Under the pieces are notes generated by a model. The model ran no database searches. It had not been told where the DNA came from and worked only from the letters and a program-made list of their open reading frames with translations. Position numbers and translations under genes: made by a program. From contig NC_092577.1 of the NCBI RefSeq assembly GCF_037975245.1, positions 21,822,898 to 21,886,897 on the forward strand: 64,000 nt of DNA, written 5' to 3'. Positions within the stretch are counted from its first letter, which is position 1, and each line of letters opens with the position of its first letter. This DNA is from Apostichopus japonicus (Eukaryota; Echinodermata; Holothuroidea; Aspidochirotida; Stichopodidae). This document shows positions 23,309-35,100 of the stretch, piece after piece.

Positions 23309-23944
23309 CTACGCCGACGTCGATTCTGTAAGCTTCAAGCGCGCTCTAGACGACATATCGTCGTCAGAGTCGTCACTTGAGGCCGACCTTTTCAGTGAGG
23401 GTTCCCCCATCTCGTCGTACCAGCTCGTCCCAGTGGCACGTTTCGGCTCGACGATCACCGAGCCTCCGGAGTCGCTGTCAGACATAGCCTCCGGAGACCG
23501 GACGACCGAGTCGTCGTCAGACAGAGTCTCCGGATCTGGCGATACCGGCGGCGGACTGGGGACGGAACTGGACGGGTTGATGGGGGAAGCTGGTGGAGAC
23601 CCCGTGTCCGCTTCGCTGTGTGGTGGAGACGGTGCGGGCACGGGGTTGATGGGGGAAGCTGGTGGAGACTTTCTCGGTGCGGGCACGGGGTCTGCAACTA
23701 CGGGGGAGGGTGAAGGAGGTGCGGAGAGTGAATCCTCACCCGTTTCCCCCTCCTTGCGTGAAGCCTCCTCCGGGGCAGTAGGTGCGCCAGAACTTGGCGC
23801 CTTTGCTTGACCCCCACTCTTTGTCATAAAGACATAAGAGGAGGGACAAGCGCGAAAGACATGTCCCTCCTTCCCACAGAGTGAGCACACGACTTCGCTT
23901 GGGCAAGCAGAGGTATCATGCCCAAGACGAAGGCAGCGCCCACA
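23309..23944 (-). pseudogene. LINE B1 ORF1, 5'-truncated
   Basis: The element-derived part begins CGRCLRLGHDTSAC and CSLCGKEGHVFRAC (second and third zinc knuckles). A long Pro/Ser/Asp-rich tail follows with a repeated PASPIN motif, ending KLTESTSA and TAG at 23311-23309. The first knuckle and the N-terminal domain are missing compared with B5. Codons upstream of 23944 in the same frame are antisense A1 sequence and not part of this protein. Confidence 0.8.
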
Positions 23945-24594
23945 CTCGATGAGAAACTGCACCGGAGCCCGAGTGCGTGCCAGAATCCAGTTTGTTGAGG
24001 CGGACGAGAAGCCCACTATTCGTTTTTACCGGGACGACACCAAGTCTGTGGTTGACCGCAGAATAAGGGCAGTGTGTCATCCTGGTGGGGTCGTCGTGGA
24101 GAGCCCGCAGGCAGTCCTAGGGGTATTTGGGTCGTTCTTTTCGAACCTGTACTCCAGGGCTGCTGTTAGCGAGGTTCTCCAGGAGGACTTGTTTTCTGGT
24201 ATAGACAAGGCCCCCCCTGAGAGTAAAAATGATAGCTTGGGCTCGAATCTCTCCGTTGGTGAGCTCTGGACAGCGGTAGCAGCGATGAAGAAGGGAAAGT
24301 CCCCCGGTCCCGATGGCCTCCCGGCAGAGTTCTATAGGACCTTCTGGGAGGTCCTCGGTGGGGACTTGAGAGATGTGTTCGCTACCGCTTTCCAGTTGAA
24401 TTACGTGAGCCAAACACAGCGGGTTGGAAATATTGTTCTCCTCCCAAGAGATCCTTTGGACCCTAGAAATAGGCGTCCAATAACGCTGTTAAATGTGGAC
24501 TACAAAATCCTTGCCAAAGCATTATGAAATCGCTTATCGGACGTGATGCCGGATATTGTAGGTCCTCTCCAGACTTGTGCTGTGCGAGGCAAGT

Positions 24595-24720
24595 GCTTTT
24601 TACGTGACCCGCCATGCGGGATACAAAACGTCACGGCCAAACGGCACTACCGAACCATCCCATTCTGACAAACGAAACTAAGGTCTAGCGAGCCAAAAAA
24701 ACATACGCCCGCCGACCTGC
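24595..24720 (-). mobile_element. B-family 3'-end fragment with target-site duplication, inside A1 ORF2
   Basis: This insert of about 126 bases consists only of the B 3' UTR. AGGCAAGT(G) directly precedes it (24587-24595) and is repeated directly after it (24721-24729). Removing it restores the A1 ORF2 frame (AVRGK to CIQHNL). Its terminal hairpin has the C-G version of the variable closing pair. Confidence 0.9.
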
Positions 24721-25105
24721 AGGCAAGTGTATTCAACATAACCTCTGGTTGATGAGAGACTTGATCGAGTTTCTTAAAGTTCGTGATTTGCCATGTGCAC
24801 TGGTCTCACTGGACCAGGAAAAGGCCTTTGACATGGTAGATCACGACTTCCTGTTCAGAACCTTAGAGTCCTTCGGATTGAACTCCGTATATATTCGTTG
24901 GGTCTCGTTATTATACAAGGACGTCACGAGCATTGTCACTGTTAACGGATTAACTTCTGGTCCCTTCCCGGTTCGAAGAGGAGTCCGTCAGGGTTGTCTC
25001 CTCTCCCCGTTGTTGTATGTTCTCTTCAGCGAAACGCTCAGTACCTCGCTAGACAGATGCTTTGGATTTCGACCCTTGAACGTACGGGGTGGGGCTAGAG
25101 TTAAA

Positions 25106-25974
25106 TGACATTCTCCTATCGAAATCATTTTTCATTTATCGCATCTACGATCATTTATATTGGATGTTCCGCTGTTAATTCATATTAATTAGTCCGGGAT
25201 CTATCATTAATGCATCAGTGCACGTATATTGGAATTCTTCTTTGATTTCATTGTGAGGATCATGACTTTCACGACTTAATTATTAAACAACGTATCGATT
25301 GGATTAGTTCTTCCTATTTTGAGTTGTCCCGTTTTCTATATTTTCTTTCAGGATCATTAACTATATAATACCATTATCATTGTGTATGGATTAATATTTA
25401 TCGAATTATGTTATCAGGAAGAAACTATCGCTGTTCTGCGCCAGGCACCAGCGACGCCCTTCTTATGAAAACTGGAACTGGTTAGAGAGATCTGTGAAGA
25501 AAAAAGGTGAGTTTATAAATGTATTAAACTCACTAAAGGCCCACCGACCTGCAGAGACAAAACGCCCAACCATCCACTGAAACATTCCAAAGATGAAATG
25601 ATAAGTACCAGACCTCTATATGGCTTTAAGCTACAACAATACCCATGTAATGCAAATGTAATAGTCCACCTGTTACTATTTCCAAATACCTCTTAAGCAA
25701 TCCCCCTAGTAATACATTCTACAGTCCACCACCAGGCCAGCCTAAAGGTCAATATGTTAGGAATTACTCACCCCTTAGTCTAAACAATCCGACCACATGC
25801 TGAATCTCATCATATTATAGCTGTAAACATTGCATTATAATATGTGGTGTTATATCATATATGTATACACTACACTGCCAGTGGGCTATTGGAATATACA
25901 CAATAAATAAGATTAACTCCTCAAATAAAGTTGTTTGTGTGAATTATTAGCAGCAATTAATTAAGAACTGTACA
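25106..25974 (+). repeat. Candidate long terminal repeat of Ty3-like element E1
   Basis: The A1 homology stops exactly at a TG, and ACTGTACA just before a TGGTAGTACGAG tRNA-primer-like site may be the LTR end. Two AATAAA signals lie near 25904 and 25924, and gag starts about 30 bases later. No second LTR is present to confirm the boundaries, so they are approximate. Confidence 0.35.
25541..25590 (-). mobile_element. Small internal B-family 3' UTR fragment
   Basis: GCCCACCGACCTGCAGAGAC and the following AAACGCCCAACC...CACTGAAACATTCC match the B 3' UTR start, but the terminal hairpin and CACGTAAAAAGC end are absent. It may be a remnant trimmed by later rearrangement. Confidence 0.5.
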
Positions 25975-26003
25975 TGGTAGTACGAGTGAACACAAATTAA
26001 AAA

Positions 26004-28997
26004 TGGAAAGCTTACGTGCACCGGAAGCGTTAAACTTTAGCGGAAATCTATCGGATAATTGGAGCAAATTCAAGCAGCGATGCCAACTATATTTAGTTGC
26101 TTCAGGTGAAAAAAACTTCAGTGTGCTACCTTACTTCATGTGATAGTAGAAGAGGCCTTGGATATATATAGTACGTTTGAATTCGGGGCAGAAGTGAATA
26201 AACTGGATGTACTCTTACATAAATTCACAAAGCACTTCACGCCTCAAAAAATGTTACCTTTGAGAGGAATGTGTTCAATACGAGGGTGCAGAAGCCTGGA
26301 GAAACCATAGATCAATTCGTGACAGATTTACGAAATAAGGCAAAATCCTGTGAGTTTGGAACGCTATCCGATAGTTTGATTAAAGACCGCATTGCCGTAG
26401 GAGTAGAGGATGACCAACTCAGACTGTTACGCGACGCAGAGTTAACGTTGGCACAAGCATTAGTTGTTTGTCACGCTGCTTTTTACGTGCAAAGAAAACG
26501 GACACGGTCTGTAAAACAACCACCACAAACAACCACCGAAACCCAACTGAAACCCACAAACACAAATCTCTCACTAACGTAGCGTTTAACGTGACGTGAA
26601 AAGGACATGGACCCTAAGGCCAAATGAAGCAAAACAAAAGAACACTACAAACCCGGCCCCAAAAAGCCAACTCCAAATCACAAACAGCAAAACCCCAACC
26701 CATAGTATGTTACGACCACACAACCCCCACACCCAACAACCAACTCACTCCAAACCCCACCCGGGGAACGCCGTCCCGAAAGCAGACGACGGCCAGGGGG
26801 TACCCCTCAACCCATTCACATTAAGGGTGACGAGGGATGTGTCTATCTACGATGGTCTTTTCAGGCACCTAGCCGTGTTCCCCCTTTTCATGCGAGCGAG
26901 CACAGTTCTTAGCTCCTCGTCAACTTTGATCGAGTGGACCTCCCTGTCAGGAACAGGAGGTCCACTAGCGACCATCGTGTCCGGGTATAGCGAAAGCGAC
27001 TGCGGGCAGGGTGGAAGGGCCGCTCGAATCAATGAGATCAGTGGCCTGTTTCGTCTCGTCAAACCAATCGGAGGACTCCTCAGCCACAAATACTAAGGCT
27101 GTAGTGCAGTCCTCCATTGGTCAGAATCTGGGCCACTTAATGTCTCTTGGGCCGGTTGACTCGGGCCCAACTAGTATCACCAATAGCGGGCGTAGCTACC
27201 GGTGAACCAGTCCAAGCGGCATCCTGCTCCGCATGCCACTCCGCTAGTACCATCTCCGCCGTTTTGTCCTACTCTGCCTCGGTGGGCAGGCTGGCTGTCT
27301 CGGCAAGTTCGATAAGGGAAGAGGTCGGACACGAAAGGGGGAACAAAGCCTCCACCGGGGCGCTAGTGTCGGACACTGGGGCGATGACAGGAGCATCAGG
27401 TGGTACGGTGTCAGAGGCCGGGACGGGGACCGCTTCAACCACGCCAGTAGCCACTCTCGCGGCGTATGAGCGGTCTGGGCATAAACGGGCCAGACGACCC
27501 GTTTTCCCACACGAGTTACACACGATATCCCCTTATACTCGGCCAGGGTATGCCAACCTGTAAACAGCGGCTACACCGCTTGTTCGGGCACAACCTGGCC
27601 TCACGCCCTTCCAGCCCACACCTCCAACAGGTGCGAGGCTGGCCCGGATATGCAATGTGGGCCCTGTGCCCATTAGCCCACAAGGTAGAGGGGATATCGG
27701 ACTTGAGTTGATTTTAACTCTAGTCCCGGTCTTCACACCTTTACATTCAAGGAATTCCGGCTCCTCGTAGCCGGTCACTTTCCCAAAACGCCCAGTGTCC
27801 ACACAACAACCTGTTCAGACGTGTCCAGAGGGGGATGGAGGACTGTCACCCACACTGTGACCTTCAGTCCCTCAACTCCCTCCAACACATGGACACCTCG
27901 GACGCGGGCAGCCTCCGAGGTGAACCGAACATCAAAAACATTCATACCCCGGGGACCTTTAAACCAACAGAACGCAAAAGTGAAAAAAAAAATTGTCCGG
28001 GGACGACCTTTGCCTCCCCCGAAAAACTCAACAATACGATTTTGCTGTCACGGCGAGTCGCCATCACAGCTAGGGGCGTGGCAAGCCACGCACCTACGAA
28101 AAGCAAAAACCACGCAACAAAGCCAAAACTACACTAAACAAACTACAAACTATTGAAAGGCCAACGTAAAAAACACAAAGTGTGTGTTGAAGGAAAAGTG
28201 GAGAGCAGCCGAAAACACGTCCGCACTCCAGGAAAGCAAACTACAAGCTCTAATGAAGCTAGCAAGCAGCAACTGGGAGGACTGTCGGCAACCGCGCAAT
28301 CGGGACATTCAAATGAAGAAATATCGGAAGTCGCGAAAAAAATTCAAAATTGCAAGTTCTGTGATGGATCGCACGAAGCCGGAAATTGTCCAGCATATGG
28401 GCAAAAATGCAACAAATGTGGAAAACTTAACCACTACGGTCGAGTTTGTAGTTCGAGTCGGAGGCAAAAGTCGACCAATGGGAATTCCGGGTGGAATGAA
28501 AAGCTATTACACCATTTGCAGAACGATGACACTTCGTATTCGGAGACCGAACTGTTTGTTGATGCGGTTAATACGAAGTCACCTCGGGATAAACAGTGGA
28601 TTACAAATCTGACCCTTGTGGAGAGTAATGAAGACGTCAAATTAAAATTGGACACTGGTGCAGAATGCAATGTTATACCGAGAGATATCATCAGTGACCA
28701 GCAGAACAGCAAATCAAACATAAAACTAACCTCATACTCGGGCCACAGAATCAGACTATCGGAAAATGCGTGTTGTTGTGTGGGTATAAAACAAAATTCT
28801 ACCCACTACAATTGCAGTGTGGACCGCTAGGTCACACCAGTTTTGGGCCTGGACACATGTAAAGAGTTAGAGCTTATCCGCCGCGTAGACAAAATCCAGA
28901 TTCAAGAGGATGCAGTCAAGCCAAGCAAGATCGAGGACACATATAAGGAGGTGTTCCATGGCCTAAGATGTTTTGAGGAGGAGCATCATAAAATATA
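26004..28997 (+). pseudogene. Ty3/mag-like retrotransposon E1 gag-protease-pol start, split by LINE A2
   Basis: ATG at 26004 opens MESLRAPEALNFSGNLSDNW, a typical gag start of Ty3/mag-like elements. A frameshift near 26120 leads to LLHVIVEEALDIYSTFEF and, further on, GETIDQFVTDLRNKAKSCEFG and DSLIKDRIAVGV. The frame breaks at 26478 where A2 is inserted. After A2 (from about 28229) it continues with CCHC knuckles CKFCDGSHEAGNC and CNKCGKLNHYGRVC, then a protease start KLDTGAECNVIP with the catalytic Asp-Thr-Gly intact. A stop at about 28828 interrupts it, and in another frame LGLDTCKELELIRRVDK and EVFHGLRCFEEEHH match the region between protease and RT. Sequence homology ends at about 28997; RT and integrase are absent. 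Confidence 0.75.
26478..28228 (-). mobile_element. LINE A2: A-family copy with both ends but almost no ORF2
   Basis: On the minus strand the copy begins with the family 5' end (GAGTGCGGACGTG at 28228) and has the 5' UTR and an ORF1 with frameshifts. Knuckles RCGL..., a CNSCGKTGRLARLC and the acidic tail are visible on 27802-27244 and 27089-26847. ORF2 starts (CCTTAATGTGAATGGGATGA on the minus strand near 26830) but jumps after about 15 codons into 3' UTR-like sequence that ends CACGTAAAAAGC at 26478. About 3 kb of ORF2 is missing. The copy splits the gag gene of E1. The third knuckle has His changed to Arg. Confidence 0.75.
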
Positions 28998-29829
28998 GTG
29001 AGATTATAATAAAGTGCCCAGAGCCGCCGTCAGGTCACCGTCTGAAATTTGCATACTTTTTGGAAAGGTTTCTTTCTAAAACAAAAAAGGTCACCGCATT
29101 AAACTGGGGGACATTTTCTAACATATAGATCTATCATGGAGAGCCTTAAGGAGAACATCCAGGTGTATACACGACATTGTCTACTGAGTGCGAATATAGC
29201 TAACGGACGATGATCCCAGGGGCTATTATTTGCCTTAGACAGAAATATATGAATATCCTACCTAACGGACGAGTCACTATTGTTGTTAGCTGTAAAGCTA
29301 CTATTGACTTTTCCTTTTCTTCAATACTGTGTACTATTCACCTTCGTTGATGTTTGTACACTGTAGCATATCCAGCAATATCTGCGTACGATAGCCACCC
29401 TTCCCCAGTCGGAACGGGTTTTCTAGCGTATCCCCACCGTTATGGTAAAACGATAACCAAAGTAGTGATGTACTATCGATATTATTGTTTTAACATGTAT
29501 GACTCAACGACCCATATTTTCTTCTTTGTTGTCAAGATGTGCTGTGATGCACTCGAATATCTTGAAACAATTGTAGAAAAATGATGCTTTGTTTTAATTT
29601 TGACATGCCTGTCAGGCTAGGAGGGGAAAAAGGGGGAGGAGGAGGTGGGGTCATATATTTGTATCTTTAGCGAAGGCCACCTGTGGCCGAAAATGCGCTA
29701 TATAGGGTCCCCAATGTCTATTTTGTCATAGTTCGGGTCCCCCTGTCCATTTTGCCCTAGTTCCGGTCCCCCTCTCTTTATCGATTATGCCCCAATCTGG
29801 GTCTATACACTACTGACAGAGACAATTTC
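28998..29829. other. Non-coding DNA between E1 and a C2H2-protein remnant
   Basis: No recognisable gene. Around 29690-29790 a short tandem repeat of about 30 bases (TAGTTCGGGTCCCCCTGTCCATTTTGCCC) occurs two to three times, after a G-rich tract at 29615-29655. Confidence 0.5.
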
Positions 29830-30750
29830 ATGTTGCTGGGAAAGGAAGAAATAAAGTTGTTCCCTAAAGTTGGACCGAGAATCACGTGTATGAGGAACTT
29901 GGCGGCCCTAGAGAATGAAGAAAAGAAAGTGCAGGTGCAGTATGGGTTTCAACAAAATCAAACAAGAGAAATAATAAAGCTCTCTCTGATCCCACAAATT
30001 TGTATGAGGAAGCTGTTGTTACTAACAACAAGTAAACACTGCAAAGAAACCTATCATTTTGTATTAACAATGGCGCTAGAGTGTTTCCACTGTCAACTGA
30101 TGGTAGCACAAAGGGGCTGTTTGCACATCTCAGAGCCTTTTCTTTGCTTAGAGGAAGTGATTTTAGATCTATTGCAGTGTGTAAACAAAATGGATGTCAG
30201 CAACGCTTCCGGAAAAGTTACAGCTTCAAAAGGCACATCATTAAACAACACACAATGCATAATATTTGTAATGGAGAACATATCCAAGAGCAAGATGATG
30301 ATTTGCGTGTTGATAGGCTGTGGTAGGAAACATACAGCAAGATGACATTTGCATGGATGAAGATAGTGATGGTGATGCATATAATGAACATTGGGATCAC
30401 CTTCATGGACAACAAGTTAAGGAACGAGCTCTGATACTAATTTGCAAACTTAAATATTTCATTGGTGTGTCTCAACTATGTGTCAACTATGGTGCAAAAT
30501 GTGTCTCAGCTTTTAGATGACCTTGTTGTAAGTCTAAAAGAAAACACAAAAGCATTTCTGCATTGCCAGAATGTTGATACTAACAGTGAGCCTACCCTTG
30601 AGCTCTTTGGGAAGTTTTTACTTTGTCAAAACCGTTCTATGACATACAGACAGATTACAAGCAACTGCAGTATCTGCTGACATCAAAGAATTTTATCCAA
30701 CCTATTGAGAAAGATATAACAATAGGGTATTCTAAATGAACTGAAGTCTT
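29830..30750 (+). pseudogene. Decayed C2H2 zinc-finger protein of a dispersed invertebrate family
   Basis: A frame at about 30081-30326 has LFAHLRAFSLLRGSDFRS and one C2H2 finger, C-x4-C-x12-H-x4-H (CKQNGCQQRFRKSYSFKRH, then IIKQH). Downstream in shifting frames are a VSQLCVNTMVQNVSQLLDDL helix-like stretch and FYDIQTDYKQLQYLLTSKNF with FIQPIEKDITIG. This order (one N-terminal finger, then a region with a Pro-Phe..L.T.Y.Q..Y motif) matches many uncharacterised multicopy proteins of aquatic invertebrates and fish. There are several frameshifts and stops. The function of the family is unknown. B3 is inserted about 120 bases further right. Confidence 0.5.
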
Positions 30751-30868
30751 TTCATGTAACATCAAATTATGCAGCAGGTATTATTATATATTACACTTAG
30801 TGCAAGAATCTTCAGTTATAACTATTATTTCTCTGACAGCTCTAACAAACCGTGGTTATACTCCCAAA

Positions 30869-31563
30869 CATCCTGTCGAAGTATGGCGTTCGGTGCATTC
30901 AAGGCTGAATGGTTGCAGGCTCCGTGACCTTGCATGGAGAATTGCACACGGTGCCTTGGTGACCAATCTGAAAAGGTATCAATGGCGATTGGGTGATGGA
31001 CTGTGCCCGAGGACCGGCTGTGACAGCTTAGAGAGTACTGCCCATGTTTTTTGGCATTGCCCCTTTGTTTTGAACTTGTGGGAGTGGTTTCAGTCCTGGA
31101 CCGACCGTTTAACGCGAGACCGTTCCTGGTCGGTAGGACGGGGTTTTGTTTTGTATGGATTAGATCCTCCAGTTTGTTCCGTTGCTGTGTTGCAGCGTAT
31201 TATTTATGTTTGTTCTGTTGTAAAAAAACTTATTTGGAGGAATAGATGTGATGTTGTTTTTAGGGGGAAATTTGCCAGTTGGCAGGCAGTCCTGGAGGCG
31301 GTGAAGTCTGACATTCGCCTTCAGGTTGAAGGCGATTTTCGCCGTTTATCTAGGGCTGCCTTTTTTGGACGGTGGTGTGCTGGGGAAGGGTGTTTTGTTT
31401 CGCTGCGTGCTGGTCGTCCTTTTGTAGTTTTTTAATATTTCAGTGGGGGGTTGGGCGTTTTGTCTCTGCAGGTCGGTGAATGAATGGTAGAAAGAATGGG
31501 ATGGTTTGGTAGTGCCGTTTGGCCGTGACGTTTTGTATCCCGTATGACGGGTCACGTAAAAAG
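30869..31563 (+). mobile_element. LINE B3: 5'-truncated B copy (C-terminal ORF2 + 3' UTR)
   Basis: The copy starts at HPVEVWRSVHSRLNG, about 175 residues before the ORF2 stop, and contains the terminal zinc knuckle CPRTGCDSLESTAHVFWHC and the last codons GRPFVVF (stop at 31435). The 3' UTR lacks about 35 bases after the CTGCAGGTCGGTGA word, but keeps the hairpin (T-A version) and the CACGTAAAAAGC end. No target duplication was recognised. Confidence 0.85.
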
Positions 31564-32009
31564 CACAATCGCTGGCTAATGCAGATGGATCTCCTGGTCA
31601 AAAGGCAGCACAAATGTGGACTCTCATGCGACACATCTGTTTGTTAATTGGAGACCTTGTCCCAGATGGTAATGACTATTGGGTATTGCTTCTTTTTTTG
31701 TGTGATTGTATGGATCTTATTTTTGCTCCAGCACTCACATCTGGTGATTGTCTTTATGCGACAGTTTTGGCATTTTGCTTCTTTCAATTGTAATATGTTC
31801 CTGAAGGTATTTTAATTTCGCTACATTTTTTGGGGCAGTAGTATACCAGTAGACAACTATGAATATTGCAGAAAACATTCTTCCAATCTGCTTGATTCAT
31901 TTCCTGGGTATGACAAAACGACAAAGGAAATGATTGTGTATTAGCACATTGGATGGATATGAATTTGCTCCTAACATATATTGAACAATCAGATCTGGTC
32001 ACGTTACAT
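31564..32009. other. Non-coding DNA, nothing recognisable
   Basis: T-rich sequence without supported coding or structured features. Confidence 0.4.
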
Positions 32010-32165
32010 ACATTCATTCATTCTGAGCCGTGAGGCCCTTAGGGCCAGTGCTTACCAGATGACTATCAATGCACTCCCTGGATGGGATACAGACCATGAC
32101 AGGTAAATTTCCGGCATGGCCAGCTATGCTGGTACTCATTGTGACAGACTTGGTAGAGCAGAAAT
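32010..32165 (-). repeat. Candidate SINE with (GAAT)n tail
   Basis: On the minus strand the segment ends ACGGCTCAGAATGAATGAATG, a short tetranucleotide tail. Before it lie GGCCCTAAGGGCC (a palindrome) and AGTGCATTGATAGTCATCTGG. The tail style and compact size suggest a SINE mobilised by an L2/CR1-type LINE. A second copy is not in the window, so this rests on form only. Confidence 0.35.
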
Positions 32166-35100
32166 GGAAGTGAAAACAACATATTAAATTCAAACTGGTT
32201 TTGGGTATTCCAAAACAAAAAAACAAGATGGAGATTTTAAAAAGTGTCTTCATAAAACTAAAATGTTTTGTGAAAGTGCTCTTTCACTAATGATAAAACA
32301 GTTTATTTGCGTTTTCTTTGTTTACCAGCCTTACATGTACTGATATGTGTTCTGTCAACTTATGTTGCATTCTCAGGGGGCTCAGTAGGGAAACGAATAA
32401 AATACAGCAAAGCAGACTCGGCACAAGTCAACCGCTGAGTTGTATGAAAATTCAAATGAAGTAGTCATTTACACGTAGTGACAACATTTCAGGGTCATAG
32501 ACCTCCCAGAATAGACTACTAGTGGATTGTAGCTACTGGCAACTTCTTTTGCCCTTAGTGATATGTGTATACCATTAGAGTTTAGTCTGAAACTCCCATT
32601 TCACAAACATGCCCCCTCCCCCCCCCCAATGCAACAAACAGCATTCAATTCTCCCTTTTCTTCTTTCAATAAAATCATACCCTAACTACTGTAATAACTC
32701 TCTACCTAGTTGACACAGTTTTTGTCTCATTCCCAAAATATAAATGAGAAAATTTGTCACAGATTTGTCTAGTGACCAGCATTTCATTTATTGTTGCCTA
32801 TATTGTTGCAAAATAATCCTTAAGCATAACAGCTTTATATACGTCTACTTATAGATATGCATGTAATAGTAGAACACTCTCATTTCATTTGCTTGTCCCA
32901 ATAACATGATTTCGACTATTGACGTTTATTGACGTTTTGACGACTATTGACGTTTCTTAATTATTTCCTTGCAATAAAATCCACCTAAGAAAAGGGTTCT
33001 TAGCCTATATTTTCTTTGAAGTTTGAAAGAACTTTCATTTCGTATGCACCCCTGATATCGGATTATATCAAGACCACCAATCTATGCCAAGTCCAAACTT
33101 TAAAAGACATTTTGTCAATGTCTCTGTCATTTGCTTAATTGCTTTCAACAGTCGCATATCTTCCATTTCCAGGTTGGAACTAACATTCCACAATATCTCG
33201 AAAACCTTGAAAAGGATGGGTCGAGAAAACAGCCCTTTGTCTTAGGGACAGACTGGCGCCTTCTCCGAAGTTCCTAATTGTGGAGAGAATTGCAGTACTT
33301 CAAGGCGTGAAAGAAGCTCAGCTTTACAACTTTATGTTTTTAATCTACCGTATCTCCCATCGGCCAGCCTGTAAATAGATAGCATTGCTGATTCGCCTCA
33401 TAAAAATAGGAGAGCCTATTGACAATTATCTTACGGGGCATCCATGGATTTGAATCTCAATTCGCGACCATATTTCCATAGACTTAAGTGTGTTTAACGG
33501 TGTCCTCCTTATGTAATGCTTGCTTGCCGTCCATAGAAGTATATAAGTACTGGAGCTACTGCATAATGAAGGTTCCACATAACGCTTATCACACATCCGT
33601 ATAGATATTCTTGCTAAAGAGTTGATGTGATTGTGATGGAATAGTGCACTTGAATGGCGAAAATGTCTTCTCTATATAATATATCCCAAACTGTTGAGCA
33701 GTAATTGCGAACCAAAACACGTTATTCGAAGAACAAAAGCTTGGGCAGATCTCATATTTGGTGTGTAGGTGAACTACATTGAGTACAGGACGTCTATTGT
33801 CTTTGGTAGAGGTCAAAAGTCATTTAGGGTCTGTAACTGCTCTTGGGCTCGGAGCCAGTTTGGTGTGGAGGGCGCTCTACGGTTACGTCACACAAAACAC
33901 GAAGAATGACAATTAACGAGTGTTCAACTATTTTGTTCAACCATCAGTTGAAGTTGAACCATCAGTTGAGTGTTGAACCATGTTACGTTGGAATGCGAGA
34001 GGTCTCGATAATTCATTTTAACGAGACACAAGCCTGGGTTCGTTTCCGTAAGAAACACAGACGAATTGACGAGTCTACAGATTTTAAATGAGAACGTAAA
34101 CTATATTGAACAATGGAGTTCAACCAACGACAACAAATGGTAATTACAAATATAAAGAAAATTACTCACAAACTTAACAAGATAGGATACACTTTAAAAC
34201 ACGCTGGTCTCTTCCAACGGTAATATCCCACAGCGGCCACGACCGTAATGACGACGATTCTCGGTCCGTTGTACCGCGAAATTCAGTGGTCCTCGACGAA
34301 GTTTCTCGCGATCCCAGAAACAGCAGTCACCTTCTTTCCGGCGATGCTCCAATATAGAAGACGGACTTCCAGCCACAATCGAGTGAAGCACAAGTCGAAC
34401 TTCTCGCCGACTAAATATTACCAGAGTCAGTCCAAAATCAGCTTTATAGCCACCAACTCCTGGCGTAACGAACTTCCTCAACGGAGACAGAAATTCTTCA
34501 CCTTCTCCGAAATAAAGACCGGATATCTGTACTTTCACAGCAAAGTCCTCTTCAAACTTCTGAATGGAAGTGTAGAATCAATTTTGGTATCGATATCTCA
34601 ATCCCTCAGAAAGTACTGGCAGTTGAGCACTGACGATATATAGTAGAATGGTATAATATGTGTCGTCGCTTGTATTCGTTGAGAAACTGAGAAACTCTCC
34701 GATCTGGGCGGGTTTTTATACGATTCGCCATGTCAAGAATCATCTAGATCTTCTCGATACACTTGACCCAGTTTCTCTATTCTTGGAAGTCCTTTGCATA
34801 TCTCGCGAACATTCCAGAGAATCCACGAAATGTGTGCACAGCCTACACGCGATTTCACGTAAACCGACGTTAACCCGAGACCAGCGCGTTATCATAAGGA
34901 ATATACCAGAACAATCGTGTATTGCTCATTACACAAATAACATCCTGACGTTAACCCGACCTAATTTCTCAAATATTGATTGCCACGTAGGCCATTTCAA
35001 AGACTTTCTATATAATAACATTAGGTTCCTCACTAGCAGTAACTCGCGTTAGGCTACAATGGGCCCTCGTAACAACAATCAGTTGAACTATTTATTTTTT

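Larger units (their letters stand above)
19731..23944 (-). mobile_element. LINE B1, Tx1-like, inserted in A1, 5'-truncated in ORF1
   Basis: Read on the minus strand, the copy starts within ORF1 at about 23944 (first zinc knuckle lost), carries an intact ORF2, a 3' UTR of about 160 bases and the family terminus CACGTAAAAAGC at 19731. The 3' UTR contains the conserved two-part hairpin with loop pair T-A. No convincing target duplication is seen; three bases of A1 may be missing at the junction. Lack of the 5' UTR means it probably has no promoter of its own. Confidence 0.85.
17374..25105 (+). mobile_element. LINE A1, Tx1-like, interrupted by two B insertions
   Basis: The 5' end GAGTGCGGACGTGTTTT is shared with the minus-strand copy A2 and, as GAGTGCAGACGTGTT, with B5, so this is a genuine 5' terminus. 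The element then has a 5' UTR, ORF1 with CCHC knuckles, and ORF2 with endonuclease and reverse transcriptase. It is interrupted at about 19731-23944 by B1 and at 24595-24720 by a B fragment. It stops at 25105 inside the RT domain, immediately before the YADD motif would be expected, where a Ty3-like element appears to begin. ORF2 residues on either side of B1 and of the B fragment join in homologous order, which shows A1 was there first. Confidence 0.8.
18811..25105 (+). pseudogene. LINE A1 ORF2 (endonuclease + reverse transcriptase), split by B insertions
   Basis: The start is MTPDTLSLVTLNVNGMRG at 18811. APE-type endonuclease motifs are visible: LNVNG, LQETHI and VCNVYAP. Then there are a frameshift and small deletion near 19160-19230, and CPLSHHDAVV where active copies have SDHD. 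The frame breaks at the B1 insertion (19731-23944) and resumes as GARVRARIQFVEADEKP, then GKSPGPDGLPAEFYRTFW. It is cut again at 24595-24720 and resumes with CIQHNLWLMRD, LVSLDQEKAFDMVDHDF (RT motif A) and RRGVRQGCLLSPLLYVL (motif B). It ends in GGARVK just before motif C. A TGA at 24525-24527 is an additional in-frame stop. Clearly dead. Confidence 0.8.

Noticed and set aside
19731-23944. Target-site duplication for B1
   Set aside because: Flanks (CTTGGAGT and ACTCGATG) share no convincing duplicate; a small target deletion fits better.
34194-34643. Overlapping open frames on both strands in a less AT-rich stretch
   Set aside because: No recognisable domain, no consistent splice sites, no repeat partner in the window. 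Left as unexplained DNA.
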